DNA of 64,000 nucleotides from Lycium barbarum (lineage: Eukaryota; Streptophyta; Magnoliopsida; Solanales; Solanaceae). Both the position numbers and the translations under genes were made by a program. Shown here in pieces: positions 23,120-33,707 of this stretch (position 1 is the stretch's first letter; every line of letters starts with the position of its first letter). Below the pieces are notes generated by a model. It did not search any database, was not told where the DNA came from, and was given only the letters and a program-made list of their open reading frames with translations. Location: NCBI RefSeq assembly GCF_019175385.1, contig NC_083345.1, positions 116,050,480 through 116,114,479 on the forward strand, written 5' to 3'.

Positions 23120-24230
23120 GGGTCCTCTCTCTCGCTCTCTCTCCCGTGTCGTCTCTGCTACTACACATTGATCGCCGCCGGAGAAATCCTCCTCCTCTCT
23201 CCCGTTCTCTCTCCTTCGCGAACCCTAGATCTAGTTCGCCTCTCTCTCTCCTCCGCATCCTATTGCTACCGAAACCCTAGATCTATTCCGTCGAAGGTAG
23301 CTAGACCATATTAGCAGCCTCTATTTATCTTTTCCACTACTCTGTGAATAGGAGCAATCTCCGACCACCACTACGTCGCTGACAGACAATCATTGACGGT
23401 GAACGAGAACTATTGGTGGAGTTGGGTTTGGTCCAGATTATTTTGGTCGGAGATGGAGTAGCGGCGACGGCATTGTGGTTGCTGCACGACGAAGCTCTGA
23501 TGATGAATTCCGGTAAGAAATCTCATGTCGCGCTATCGGTGGGAAAGTCACCGGAGGTGGTTGAGTCAGTGGTGGAGAGGTCGGCGCGGGGGTAGTGGAT
23601 GTATAATAGTGTATAATATTGTATATGAGTGTATACACATCTCTTATACACTATTATACATGCTTATACGTCCATATACACAATGTAATTAGTCCAGATC
23701 TATGTTTTATACCTACTTATAAAATATTGTATAAATGTGTGTAAGTGCATATTTTCGTGTATAATACTGTATAAGTATATTTTTTAGTATATGTACCTAA
23801 AAATTATACACCTTCAAACACTTATATGCATAATGTATCTGTCTTTTGTATATAAGTGCATAACATTGTATAAAAGTATTTTTGGACTAAAGCTTCAATG
23901 TAAGTTTTGGGCTACTTTTTTGAAATATAAGTGAGTAACTTGTATGTTTCTGAAATTTCCCCATTAAAAATCCCCTTCACCATCAGGTTTTAGAACATCG
24001 AAGGTTAGTGAAATGTTTTTCAACTGTGGCCTCGCTTATTGTAGAAGCTCTTGCAAGTTTTAGCTGCCAGCTGAAGGAAGATGATGAAGATCCGTAAATT
24101 TTCAAAATTTAGTGGGTCGGGTGGGCGGGTTAAATTCTTTTAAATGGGTGATCAAATTTAATTGGAAGAAAAAATGCTACTTAGAAATATTTAGGTGCCA
24201 TGTTGAAATATTTAGGTGGGGACATGGGAT
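23120..24230. other. Pyrimidine-rich block and TATA-type simple repeats
   Basis: From 23120 to about 23290 a CT-rich tract with two gaaaccctag/gaaccctag motifs resembles the 5' leader of a housekeeping gene, but no convincing frame follows. From about 23595 to 23890 many variants of gtgtataata/tatacac form an imperfect AT-rich array. Confidence 0.4.
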
Positions 24231-24434
24231 TTTGTGAGGACCCCACAGTATGGATGAGACCAGGCGACTGTGAGACCCCCCATGACATGCATGCTTGACA
24301 TACTTGGGCATTGTATGACTTGGGTCGCAGACGGATCGCACAACTATGCCATCTTCACTCTGCAGAGCTACGGGTATCGAACCCGCGACCTCAAGCCTTT
24401 TGTTTCCACAAAGGGAACGCCTCTTACCAATTGA
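24231..24434 (-). repeat. Left arm of 204-bp inverted repeat flanking a gypsy element
   Basis: Reverse complement of 30310-30513 with very few differences. It runs from TTTGTGAGGACCCC to CTTACCAATTGA. It contains a tRNA-like B box (ggttcgatacc on the minus strand) and an A-box-like aattggtaagag. It abuts the primer-binding region of the gypsy element exactly where a 5' LTR would be expected. Confidence 0.85.
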
Positions 24435-24437
24435 AAG

Positions 24438-24450
24438 TGGTATCAGAGCG
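24438..24450 (+). promoter_or_regulatory. Gypsy 1 primer-binding site
   Basis: TGGTATCAGAGCG, complementary to initiator tRNA-Met, remains although the LTR before it is gone. Confidence 0.8.
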
Positions 24451-24719
24451 GTTTGTCCTCGGAATGTCTACAGGCCGTGTCTAGTAGAGTCTTGTTTATC
24501 GGTGTGTTGTGCACCACATCTATAAACAGGAGGCTACAGGGCATTTAGGATGTTACTTTTCTTCGCTCCTAGATCGTGCGATAGAGCTGTGTTTATTAGG
24601 ATGGGTTCCTTCCAACGAATTGCTGTGTTTACAGCGAGGCTCCAAAAGAGCGATAGCGTTAGTATTTTGGGAAATTTTTTCTGATCCTCTTCCTGCAGGT
24701 GATTGTAGACTGACGAAAG

Positions 24720-25265
24720 ATGAAGAGGACATCTTCTGATAGTGGGGGTGCTAAGAAGGTCTCCAGGATATCTCCAGGACCGAGTAAGAGGAGCCTCAGC
24801 TATTCGATTGAGACTGATCCTTCGGAGGACCCAGCAACAGTTCCTCCAGAGTTTTTGGCCCCCCAGAGCAGAGGATCCCAAGGAGGGCAGTTACGATACA
24901 GATCCCTCGGAGGACCCGGCGACGATACCTCCAGAGTTTCTTACCTCTAGGGGGGAGGATAGTTATGATACAGACCCATCCGAGTATTCTTCTGGGACAC
25001 CGGAGGAGGAGATTTCTGGGGCCGTGCCAGCTGCTCCTGTGGTGGAGCACTATGTTAGACAGGCCTCCCCGGTGAGTGTTACGGACTACTCCAGTCCCTT
25101 GTCCTAGTCGTCAGTAAACCAGGAATTGCCTGGTTACCTATACTCCTCTGATTCGGATGCGAGCAATGACGTAAGTCAGACGAGCGGATGGCAGATGGAC
25201 GATGAGGAGGAGCGTACTTCACATGGAAGCTCCCCAGCTCAGACCCGAGACCGATTGGCTACAGG
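24720..25265 (+). pseudogene. Gypsy 1 Gag N-terminal region with acidic repeats
   Basis: Frames from 24720 and 24742 encode a low-complexity acidic protein with repeated TDPSEDPATIPPEF and SYDTDPSE units; the DNA repeats with a period of about 80-100 bp. The open frame switches within the repeat and stops at about 25107, with the acidic coding continuing (YSSDSDASNDVSQ, DDEEERT) to about 25258. No capsid domain or zinc knuckle follows. Confidence 0.55.
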
Positions 25266-25767
25266 TATATGAGTTCTCCTTGGAATACAAAACATATATA
25301 TGGAAGATACGTGGAGAGAATGCTTTATGCTAACACGGGCCTCAATATTCCTTAATCATAGTTTCGATTCCCCGTGATGAACAGAACTTGCATAGTACCT
25401 AGATATGTAAAGCTATGCCCAATTATGGTTATAAGAAGCCCACGCCGGAGAGCTAACAAGGAATAATGATTGATGGAACGATCACTAATCCAAGAAAGCT
25501 ACAGACAAGTATACTGACATTAAGAAATGTGAGGGAAGGAAATAAGGAAAAAGTTGCGAGTTAAGAGATTAACTGAACCCGAAAAACAAGTTGTCATAAG
25601 TATAGTTGGACTTCGAAGGACGATAGATGGCAAAGCAATATCACGTATATACGTATTGGGATATTGATGAACTGGCCTTGGAAAGGAACATAACCATTAT
25701 GCTCATTAGCAACAAAGTTATGTTTGGATAAACACTTAGAAGAGATGAACGCAAATTTACAAGCAGC
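25266..25767. other. Unassigned segment replacing gypsy 1 protease and RT
   Basis: Starts at a good donor-like site (acag/gtatat). No RT, protease or RNase H motif in any frame. Either an intron-like or foreign fragment left after a deletion of about 3 kb of pol. Confidence 0.4.
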
Positions 25768-27324
25768 TTGACCGACATACAGCCAGAAAAGAAAGAATTA
25801 GTTCGTGAAATTCATCAGCTAACTAGTCTTGGAGTCCGTTTGGCCGACTCTGGGGAACATTGGGGTTTCTGTCCGAGAAATTGCAGAACCATCTATTATG
25901 GAAGAAATAAAACGACGTCAGTACGAGGATCCTGTTCTGGTACAGTACAGAGATGCAGCCCGTGATAAACAGAAGACTCAGTTCGAGATTACACCCAACG
26001 GGATATTATTATTATATGGAGGTCGGATATATGTGCCTGACGTTGTAGGGCTGCGGCGACAGATTATGGGAGAGACACATTATGCTAGGTATTCTGTTCA
26101 TCCTGGATCCACTAAAATGTACCATGATCTCAGATGTTTACATTGGTGAGATGGTATGAAAAGAGACATTTCAGAGTTCGTTGCTCAGTGCCCAAATTGC
26201 CAGCACGTTAAGATCAAGCATTAAAAGCCCGGTGGATTGCTACAGGAAATGGAAATTCCAACTTGGAAATGGGAAATAATTAATATGGATTTCATTACAG
26301 GTTTACCGCACACTCCACGCAGGTATGATTCTATATGGGTTATTATTGATAGGCTGACAAAATCAACCCATTTTCTTCCGGTCAAGACTACTTATTCGGT
26401 TGAGGATTATGCCAGATTGTATATCAAAGAGGTGCACAGTTTACAGCTAACTTCTGGAGATCGTTTCAGGACGGATTAGGGACCCAGGTAAGTCTTAGCA
26501 CCGCATTTCATCCTCAGTCTGATGGACAGGCCGAGCGTACTATTCAAACGCTGGAAGATATGCTACGGGCCTGTGTTATTGATTTCAGAGGTAGCTGGGA
26601 TGCTCATTTGCCGCTTATTGAATTTGCTTATAATAATAGTTATCATTACAGCATCCAGATGGCACCGTATGAAGCCTTATATGGTAGAAAATGCAGATCT
26701 CTGATTGGTTGGTTCGATGTGGGTGAAACTAACTTGATTGGGCCAGATATGATTCAGCAAGCAGTCGATAAGGTGAAACTCATTCGGGAGCGGTTATTAG
26801 CAGCCCAGAGTCGATAGAAATCATATGTAGATAAACGACGTTGACCTGTAGAGTTCCAAATTGGTGACTGGGTATTTCTGAAAGTGTCGCCTATGAAAGG
26901 TGTAATGAGATTCGGCAGAAAAGGAAAGCTCAGTCCGCGATATATTGGGCCTTATCAGATTATTCGAAAGATAGGCGAGGTCGCCTACGAGCTAGACTTA
27001 CCATCTGATCTAGAGGCAGTACATACGGTATTTCATGTGTCAATGCTCCGTAAATGTATTGGTGATCCTTCCAGAATATTTCCCATAGAAGATATCCAGG
27101 TAACTGAGGAGCTGTCCTATGAAGAACAACCTGTAGCTATTTTGGATCGACAGGTGAGAAGATTGCGCACCAAAGATGTACCTTCTGTTAAGGTCTTGTG
27201 GCGAAACAATAACAGAGAAGAAATGACCTGGGAAGCGGAGGACGAGATGAAGAAAAAGTATCCTCACTTGTTTCCTATGCCTACAGGTAATCTAAATTCC
27301 GAAATTGATTACATTGATTGGTGA
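25768..27324 (+). pseudogene. Gypsy 1 integrase and chromodomain, broken
   Basis: Residues resume in the RNase H/integrase linker (PEKKELVREIHQL). Integrase zinc finger: H..SVHPGSTK ... CPNC. Core: NMDFITGLP (first Asp). A deletion then joins YIKEV to the HSLQLTSGD end, removing the SDRG segment with the second catalytic Asp; TDGQAERT (Glu) remains. Stops: TGA where element 2 has Trp in YWWDGMK, TAA in place of Gln before KPGG, TAG before KSYVDK, and TAG before PVEFQIGD. The final open frame 26884-27324 holds the GPY/F-type region (RYIGPYQI) and a chromodomain (VKVLWRNNNREEMTWE), which targets integration to heterochromatin. Confidence 0.85.
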
Positions 27325-27431
27325 ATGATTTTATATATGCTACCTATAGAAATAAACTCCCCCGAAATGCGTGCAAGACCCTATAAGGCTAATTTAACAT
27401 TTGAGGACGAATGTTCTAAAGGGGGGGAGGA

Positions 27432-30301
27432 TGTTATATCCCGTAATTTTGCACATTCGGATAAATTGAAATAATTGTGACTAGTAAGAGATAAAACAAT
27501 ATTTTGGTTTTAGCAAATATATATATTGTTCATGAGAAATATTGATGCGAAAATATCGAGGGAGGCTAAGGGCAAAATTGAAATTTTGAAAATTTATTTC
27601 ATGAATTACAATATTAACCAACTAATTGGGCTCAAAAAAGGAGAAAAAGAGGCCCAAAATTAAGGGGTGGCCGGCCATGGGCCCAAGCCCATGTGCCCAT
27701 TTAATTCAAGACTATTAAATAAGGAAAAGGGCCACAATTTCTTCATTTTCAAAGAAGCTTCAAGAAGAACAAAACTTGAGAGAAAAAGAAGGGGCCATTC
27801 GGCCATAAGAAGAGAGAAAGAAAAAATTTTAGCCCATCAAACTTTGATCCAAAAATCTTAATTTTCTAGTATTCCTACTAAGCTCAAGACCCTCTTCAAC
27901 GTGGTACAATTATTTTAGCAAGAAAATCACTTTAGTGGCAAGTGAAGAATTTGAAGAAAAGGTAAAAATTCCATCTTTTCTTTTATGGAAGACTTATATA
28001 TATATATATATATATATATTGTAGTATATGGAAATGAATGTAAAGTATGAAATTTGTGTGTTGTGGGTGTGTGGGTGTGTGGCCGTGTGTGTGGGTGTAG
28101 TGAAGGAAGAGAAATTAAATTCATTTAGTATGTTAATTTTGTTGTGGTGGCCTTGTGATGTAAATGGAAGAATAATGGTTCAAGATTGGCATGAAAATTT
28201 GGTTGTAAGTTGTTGTAGGAAATTTTATGATTTTATTATAGTTTTTATGTAATTATGGGAATGGAGTTGTTAAGGTGCAAATTGTTGTTGTTGTTGATGA
28301 AATTGGAAGATAAAAATGTGTTGTGAATGTTCGTGTCGAAGATTGGTTTTTGATGGGATTGTCGGAATATTGTGTAGATTGTTTGAAATGTCTTTGAATT
28401 ATGTTTGAATAATCTTGAGCTAGTGAATGAATATGTAAGTGGCGATATTGGCTTGAAAATACGTAGTTGAATTGAATAATGATGAACTATGTAGAAAGGA
28501 AGGTTACTAGTGTTGGAATGTGTTTTAAATTGGGTTTTTGATGTTATTGGTATGGTTGTTGGTATTGTTCGTATGGTTGTTGATGAATTTGGCCGAGTTA
28601 AATTCTCGGGGATGTTGAATTTACAGGAGAGATGCTGCCGAAATTTCTGTAGACAAGTACTAGTTAGAATTGGATTTCTAAGTACTTGTAGCTAATATTT
28701 GGTAATTGATAATATTATTGTAGATATTGGAGAGCCCGAGACTTGATTCGGGATTTGATTAGCGAGCGATCGAGGTATGTAAAGCCTACCTTTCTTTCTT
28801 TTGGCATGACCTTTTTGGAATGAATAAATAACGTATAAGTATGCTCCTAAAGAAAATCCTATTCTTAGAGCCACTAGGATGGCTAACATCTTTGACCTCC
28901 ATAAGCTATTCCATATGGCTGGATACATATTTTATGATGTTCAAAGATTCTATTTGTTATGTTCCGAATGTTGTTCGAAAGAAAAACGAGAAGACTAAAG
29001 CCTTTGATGAATACTTCGATATGAAAATATGGTCTTAAAGTCCCCATTTGATTTGATCCATAATGTTATCCGCAATTTTTCTAATATGAATATGTGATCC
29101 ATAATGATGTTCGAAAGTCTTCTAATATGAATGATACTTGAATTTCCAAGTATGACTTATGAAATATTTTCAGAAGGTTCCGTGAAAGTTCGTAATTCTC
29201 TCATACTAATTCTGATTGACCCGAATCTTATTTTTGAGCCTTTAGATGTTTGTAAATATATTTGTCTATTGATTTTGAAATTTATTTATGTACTTATATG
29301 CATATGGTTTCCGCACTACTCCGCTCGTGCATACTACTATTACATCGTTCGCCGGATCCCGGGCCGGTTTTGTGATCGTGCGCACTATGTTACATTCGGC
29401 AGTATGATGTGTTACGGTTCCCGAGACCTCGCCATAGGGCCGGGTACCGCTTATATACAGCGTTATGATGTGATATGGCATATGATGTGTTCTGATGATA
29501 TGATATGTTCTGATGATATGATATGTTCGGAGATTTGAAACCTTCTGGAGTATGATGTGTTGTGGCGCCAGCGTCGGAGGGGCGACCACGTTCCTGAGCC
29601 CTATGCATGATTTTTATTTGCATTATATATATTTTCGGCACAGGTTTTGATATATTAATTCTGTATCCATATTCTGTACTTTTCACTTCAGTTATGATTT
29701 GGATTACTGTACTTCATGCTTTGCATACTCAGTGCATATTTCGTACTGACCCCCTTTCTTCGGGGGCTGCGTTTCATGCCCGCAGGTACAGACGTTCGTT
29801 CAGGTGACCCGCCAGTGTAGGGTACTTATTCTGCTATTTGGAATACTCCTTTGATCCGAAGCTCATATTTTTGGTACATGTCATTTGTCATGCATATTTC
29901 TGTATATATGACAATTTGAGGGTACGGCGGGGCCCTGTCCCGTCATATGCTTCTGTTATGGTTTGTAGAGGCCTGTAGACATATATGTGGGTCATGGGTC
30001 ATGTTTGTTCGATTATGTTTGTGATTTGTGCCTTAAGCGGTCCCGTTTGCTATTATGGCCAAAACGGCCCATATGTTTGTATATGTATGTATATCGGGGC
30101 GATGTGTATTCTGCCAGCCTACCGGTTTTGGTATGATATGTCTGTACAAGTGACCGCTTAAGATGATGTTTGTTTTCAGTATCTGTTCATAATAACGTAT
30201 GCTAAATTTGAATAAGTCTTTGATATGTCGATCTGGTGAGTAAGTCTGTATGGGTGTCCAGTTAGGGCACTAGTCATGGCCCACGGGTCTGGGTCGTGAC
30301 A
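27432..30301 (+). repeat. Gypsy 1 3' LTR
   Basis: 2870 bp from TGTTATATCCCG, preceded by a purine tract (aaagggggggagg), to GGTCGTGACA. It contains an (AT)n run near 27992-28018, a tgatgatatgatatgttc repeat near 29490-29530 and a tgcatactcagtgcatatt block also found in element 2's LTR (48465-48500, minus). Confidence 0.85.
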
Positions 30302-30375
30302 AAAGCAGCTCAATTGGTAAGAGGCGTTCCCTTTGTGGAAACAAAAGGCTTGAGGTCGCGGGTTCGATACCCGTA
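30302..30375 (+). other. tRNA-like sequence (SINE head), not a tRNA gene
   Basis: Agctcaattggtaagag is an A-box-like motif, and ggttcgatacc is a good B box 45 bp later. The cloverleaf is incomplete, so this is the RNA polymerase III promoter of a tRNA-derived SINE. It begins five bases after the gypsy LTR end, and is repeated inverted at 24231-24434. Confidence 0.6.
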
Positions 30376-30513
30376 GCTCTGCAGAGTGAAGATGGCATAG
30401 TTGTGCGATCCGTCTGCGACCCAAGTCATACAATGCCCAAGTATGTCAAGCATGCATGTCATGGGGGGTCTCACAGTCGCTTGGTCTCATCCATACTGTG
30501 GGGTCCTCACAAA
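30310..30513 (+). repeat. Right arm of 204-bp inverted repeat flanking gypsy 1
   Basis: Partner of 24231-24434. Begins TCAATTGGTAAG and ends GGGGTCCTCACAAA. Confidence 0.85.
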
Positions 30514-30600
30514 TGGTTTTCAAAAAATCGACTTAACCGATCGAACCGTACAGTAGCGAACCGATTTTTAGTGTTTTTTAATAAAACCAGCGGTTTTTAC

Positions 30601-31519
30601 ATAAATTTATAACTGTACCGAATAATTAGGTTGATTTTTAATTTTATAAAAATAAATTGAAAAAATACCGAACCGTATTGAATAAGTTTATATGTGCAAA
30701 ATATATTCCATATATTAAATTTAAATATAATAAAATATTTAAAAAAAAATCCTTGGGTTCGGGATGATGAAAACGATTACAAGCTGGTAACATAATTAAC
30801 CCCTAAAGTTCCAACACTGAAACTAATTATACTATTTCTATTGAAATTAAATTAGTTCATCTTGAGTAGCAACTAACTTGTAAGCTACAAGTTATTCTAA
30901 CGATTTTGGATAGAAAGCTACAAAGTATTAGATATCTTTCTTCTCATATGATTTTAAGTTTATCTTATTGGATACTTAATCTTAGCAGAATCCGTTCTTG
31001 AGTCCCAGTTGATTGATTTTGCCCTCTCGTGCGGTCCAAATTATAATTTTGTCTTTGCTTAGCATTGTTTTACACTATCATAAAACAGTGAAATCAATCT
31101 TTACTCTTGTCATCTTTCATGTTTTCTTAATTCATCACCCTTTAAATAGTAAAAATGTCTAAAGAGTTTTTGCCAAAGTCCTATAGAAGTATGCATGATG
31201 TCGTGTCTTTGACTTTTACTAGTGATTATAACATGATGTTCTTTTTCTTAAAAAAAATACTCAATAATTAACCGAACCGTACCGATGCTGAAGAGAAACC
31301 GAGATGATGGGACGGTTTTGATAAGTCTAATTTTGATTCTACTAAATTAAATAATCGAAAAATTGATATGGTATAAATTTTATAAAATAATTGCCCGAAC
31401 CGTTTAATATATGGAATATATTTTATACATATAAACTTATTCGGTACGGTTCGGTATTTTGTTAATTTATTTTTATAAAATTAAAAACCAACCTAATTAT
31501 TCGGTACGGTTATAAATTT
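30601..31519. repeat. Foldback structure with about 118-bp arms
   Basis: Arms 30601-30719 and 31402-31519 are reverse complements with scattered mismatches; shared blocks include accgaataattagg, aattttataaaaataaatt and aataagtttatatgt. The 680-bp loop has no coding motif. A further direct copy of ttaaatataataaaatattt followed by an A-run occurs at 30720-30750 and again at 31519-31551. Confidence 0.65.
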
Positions 31520-31659
31520 AAATATAATAAAATATTTAAAAAAAAAAAAAAAGATACCCCCGTAACAGTTCGATTCTGGTTTTGGATGCAATCTTGAAAA
31601 AGAGTTTTGGAAGATGCCGATCAATCCTCGTGGCTAATAATGAGGTCCAGAATCTTATC

Positions 31660-31860
31660 AGGTCTAGTACACAACGGCCCAAACGAAATAAAGGGCCTAC
31701 TTTTATATCCGTAGGCCCAGTCTCTAACAAGTTTATAGCTAGGGTTAGGGTATCATTTTTTCTTTTTTCCATCGGCAACTTTGTAACCCCTTTTTCTCTG
31801 TTTTCTTCTCTCTAGAAATTTCTGCAAATGGAGTATGTTGTTTCTTTCTTTAGCAAGGTG
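31660..31860 (+). promoter_or_regulatory. Housekeeping-type promoter and possible first exon
   Basis: Three site-II-like GGCCC/GGGCC motifs (near 31676, 31694 and 31712) and a telo-box-like agggttaggg (about 31741) precede a CT-rich leader and an ATG at 31828. This layout is usual for ribosomal and mitochondrial protein genes. The ATG opens a short frame (MEYVVSFFSK) ending at a possible donor aag/gtgaaa. No second exon was identified, so this is likely an orphaned promoter or part of a small decayed gene. Confidence 0.4.
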
Positions 31861-32354
31861 AAATGCATGTTTTTTTATTTGATGTTGTAATTATTCTGAA
31901 ATTTAGTAGCTGGATTCGTACCTCAGGATATAGCTTCTTATCAATTGTATCTTTATAAACCCGAATCCTCTAATTAAACATGGAGGAATATTATTCATCC
32001 TATCACGCCTCCCCGTATTGTATTCATCTGATAGTGGTAACTCATTGGTCGAACTAATTTTGTAGCTAGCGGCTCAGTTATTTGTGATTTTGCACTTCAG
32101 TAAATATTGGCCGGATTAATTCAAATTTGTGTCGTATAGAGTCTATTAACTCTTATTATCAGGAGTTTTCTTCATAAACCTGAAACCCCTAAATTTCATT
32201 CTTCATCTCATCACGCTTTTTATTCTGTAGGTCAGGGAAAGAAGTTTCAGCTTCCACAACTATAATGTTGGATAAAGAAATTAAGACAGAGAAGGATTGA
32301 TGATTTTGCCCCCTTGATGGGGGTCAACCAGAGGGATCTGGTATCCTCATATGA
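31861..32354. other. Unassigned, possible intron of the promoter at 31660
   Basis: No recognised coding block. A pyrimidine-rich acceptor-like ttctgtag at about 32227 precedes gtcagggaaagaag, but the following frame stops soon. Confidence 0.3.
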
Positions 32355-32535
32355 AAGTGTAAGTTTGAGCTACATTTCATTAACATAATTAATTTTTCTA
32401 GTGTATCTTTATATAATAATTAATTAATTTCTTTACACATGAGTAAGAGAGGGATAGAAGATTTCATTAAGTAACTTGTATAAGTTTTGTCTAGTGACTT
32501 CAGTTTGCATTTATCTTGTGTACAAGTATTTTAGT
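32355..32535 (+). repeat. Third copy of the legumain-locus 3' flank
   Basis: Matches 42566-42745 in the same direction, and 38640-38830 in reverse: gtaagtttgagcta.attt, ttaacataatt, gagagggatagaagattt, cattaagta, cttgta.aagttttgt. It shows that part of the palindrome at 37856-43541 also exists here as a single copy. Confidence 0.7.
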
Positions 32536-32704
32536 AGCTTGTTTTCCTAGTGAAAATAATTTTCAAAAATTTTGATCAACCGAACATAATTTTCAAAAGT
32601 TTTGATCAACCGAACTTGAGAATTTTATACTCACAGACAAATGATGCAATCTTAAAAATCATCAATCCTTCTTTGGCTTAAAAATCATCGAACTTGGGGA
32701 TTGT

Positions 32705-33215
32705 TGCATTCAAGGATTTCAACAATCCTTCATGATACCATCTGAGTATATGTTGTACATCATGATGGTATCACGAAGGGTTGTTGAAGAGTGTATCATT
32801 AAAGGATTATATTCCGATGGTATCATGTAGTAGTATATGTCATAAAGGATTGAGTGTCTTGAAGGAATTAACTGTCGATCCTTTATGATACCGTAGTATT
32901 TTTTTAAAAGAATGAATCAACCCTCTATGATACCCCTGTCAGTATATGATATATACTTTCTAGACAAAATCTGTCACTCTTTGGGCAGGTATGGGCATCA
33001 CTGCAGCAGTCCTTCATGATACCATATCAGTATATTATTATACCATGATGGTATCATGGGGGACTGTTAAATAGTGTTTTCGTTGAAGGATTGCAACATT
33101 CCTGCATGATACCGTCTCAGTATGTTTTTATACCATTGTAGTATCATGTAGGATTGGAGACTGTTTTGCCCAAGGACTTCAGCAGTCCTTTAAGATACCA
33201 TCATGGTAATACAAC
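32705..33215. repeat. Array of hairpin-forming units (ATGGTATC/GATACCAT)
   Basis: Four to five units each pair a left arm like aacaatccttcatgatacca with a right arm like tggtatca.gaaggattgttg around a 20-25 bp loop (c.cagtatat.ttata). Clear stems: 32718-32741 with 32762-32787, and 33006-33024 with 33046-33068. Weaker ones lie near 32815-32900, 33090-33160 and 33173-33215. No coding content. The unit resembles a tandemly amplified small palindromic element. Confidence 0.7.
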
Positions 33216-33707
33216 TTCACTATATGCTAGAATAATTATTTTTTGAGATATAAAAAAAATAGAATAAATTTAAAAGATAATAATATATCAGCTATCCTTT
33301 TTATTGATATTAATAAACGAAATAAAATGAGTCAAAAGGTGTGTAGAATTAGATTATGAAAAAGAACAAGAATTAAAGAAACAAATAATTTTAGAAAATT
33401 GAAATTAAAAAAGGAGAAAAAAGTAAATGAAAATCACAAGAAATAAAAAAAAAGCATAAATAAAAATAGCAAAAAAGATTAATGAAATTAGATTATGAAA
33501 ATAATAATCAAAAAGAATAAATGAAATTAAAAAAGAAACAAGAAATAAAGAAATATATAAAAAATTGCTATAATTAATATGGAATCTTATTAAGGTGAAA
33601 AGAAAATAAAGAATAGTATGATTTGGTTTTAAAAAAATGAAAAAAAGAATAAAAAAATGAGAAATTAAAAGAAAAGTAAGAAAAGGAATAAAGAATAAAA
33701 AAGAAAG
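33216..33707. other. A-rich low-complexity tract
   Basis: Almost only A, with G/T, as strings of aaagaa, aaataaa and gaaatta. Long open frames on the minus strand here are Phe/Leu/Ile runs caused by composition. Confidence 0.75.

Larger units (their letters stand above)
24435..30301 (+). mobile_element. Ty3/gypsy chromovirus 1 (Tekay/Del-like), 5' LTR missing
   Basis: The internal region starts aaagtggtatcagagcgg, matching the start of gypsy element 2 (47945 down, aaagcggtatcagagcag). Only the 3' LTR (27432-30301) is present. A gag-like head (24720-25265), an integrase and a C-terminal chromodomain remain; protease, RT and RNase H are absent. The unassigned 25266-25760 stretch replaces them. 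Sharing of gag-leader, integrase and LTR ends (TGTTATATCCCG ... GGTCGTGACA) shows that elements 1 and 2 belong to one family. Confidence 0.85.

Noticed and set aside
22951..23314. Ser/Leu-rich open frames over the CT-rich block
   Set aside because: They run through a TRIM repeat and a pyrimidine tract, with no conserved domain.
29131..29686. 100-135-residue frames on both strands
   Set aside because: They lie within the gypsy 1 LTR; no coding is expected there.
30302..30375. Possible tRNA gene
   Set aside because: A and B boxes are present, but a complete cloverleaf is not; duplicated inverted at 24231, and fused to non-tRNA sequence, so SINE-like.
31736..31756. Interstitial telomere repeat (agggttaggg)
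   Set aside because: Only about one and a half units; better explained as a telo-box in a promoter.
32705..33215. CRISPR-like array
   Set aside because: Plant nuclear DNA, units are palindromic and diverged with no regular spacer; no cas genes.
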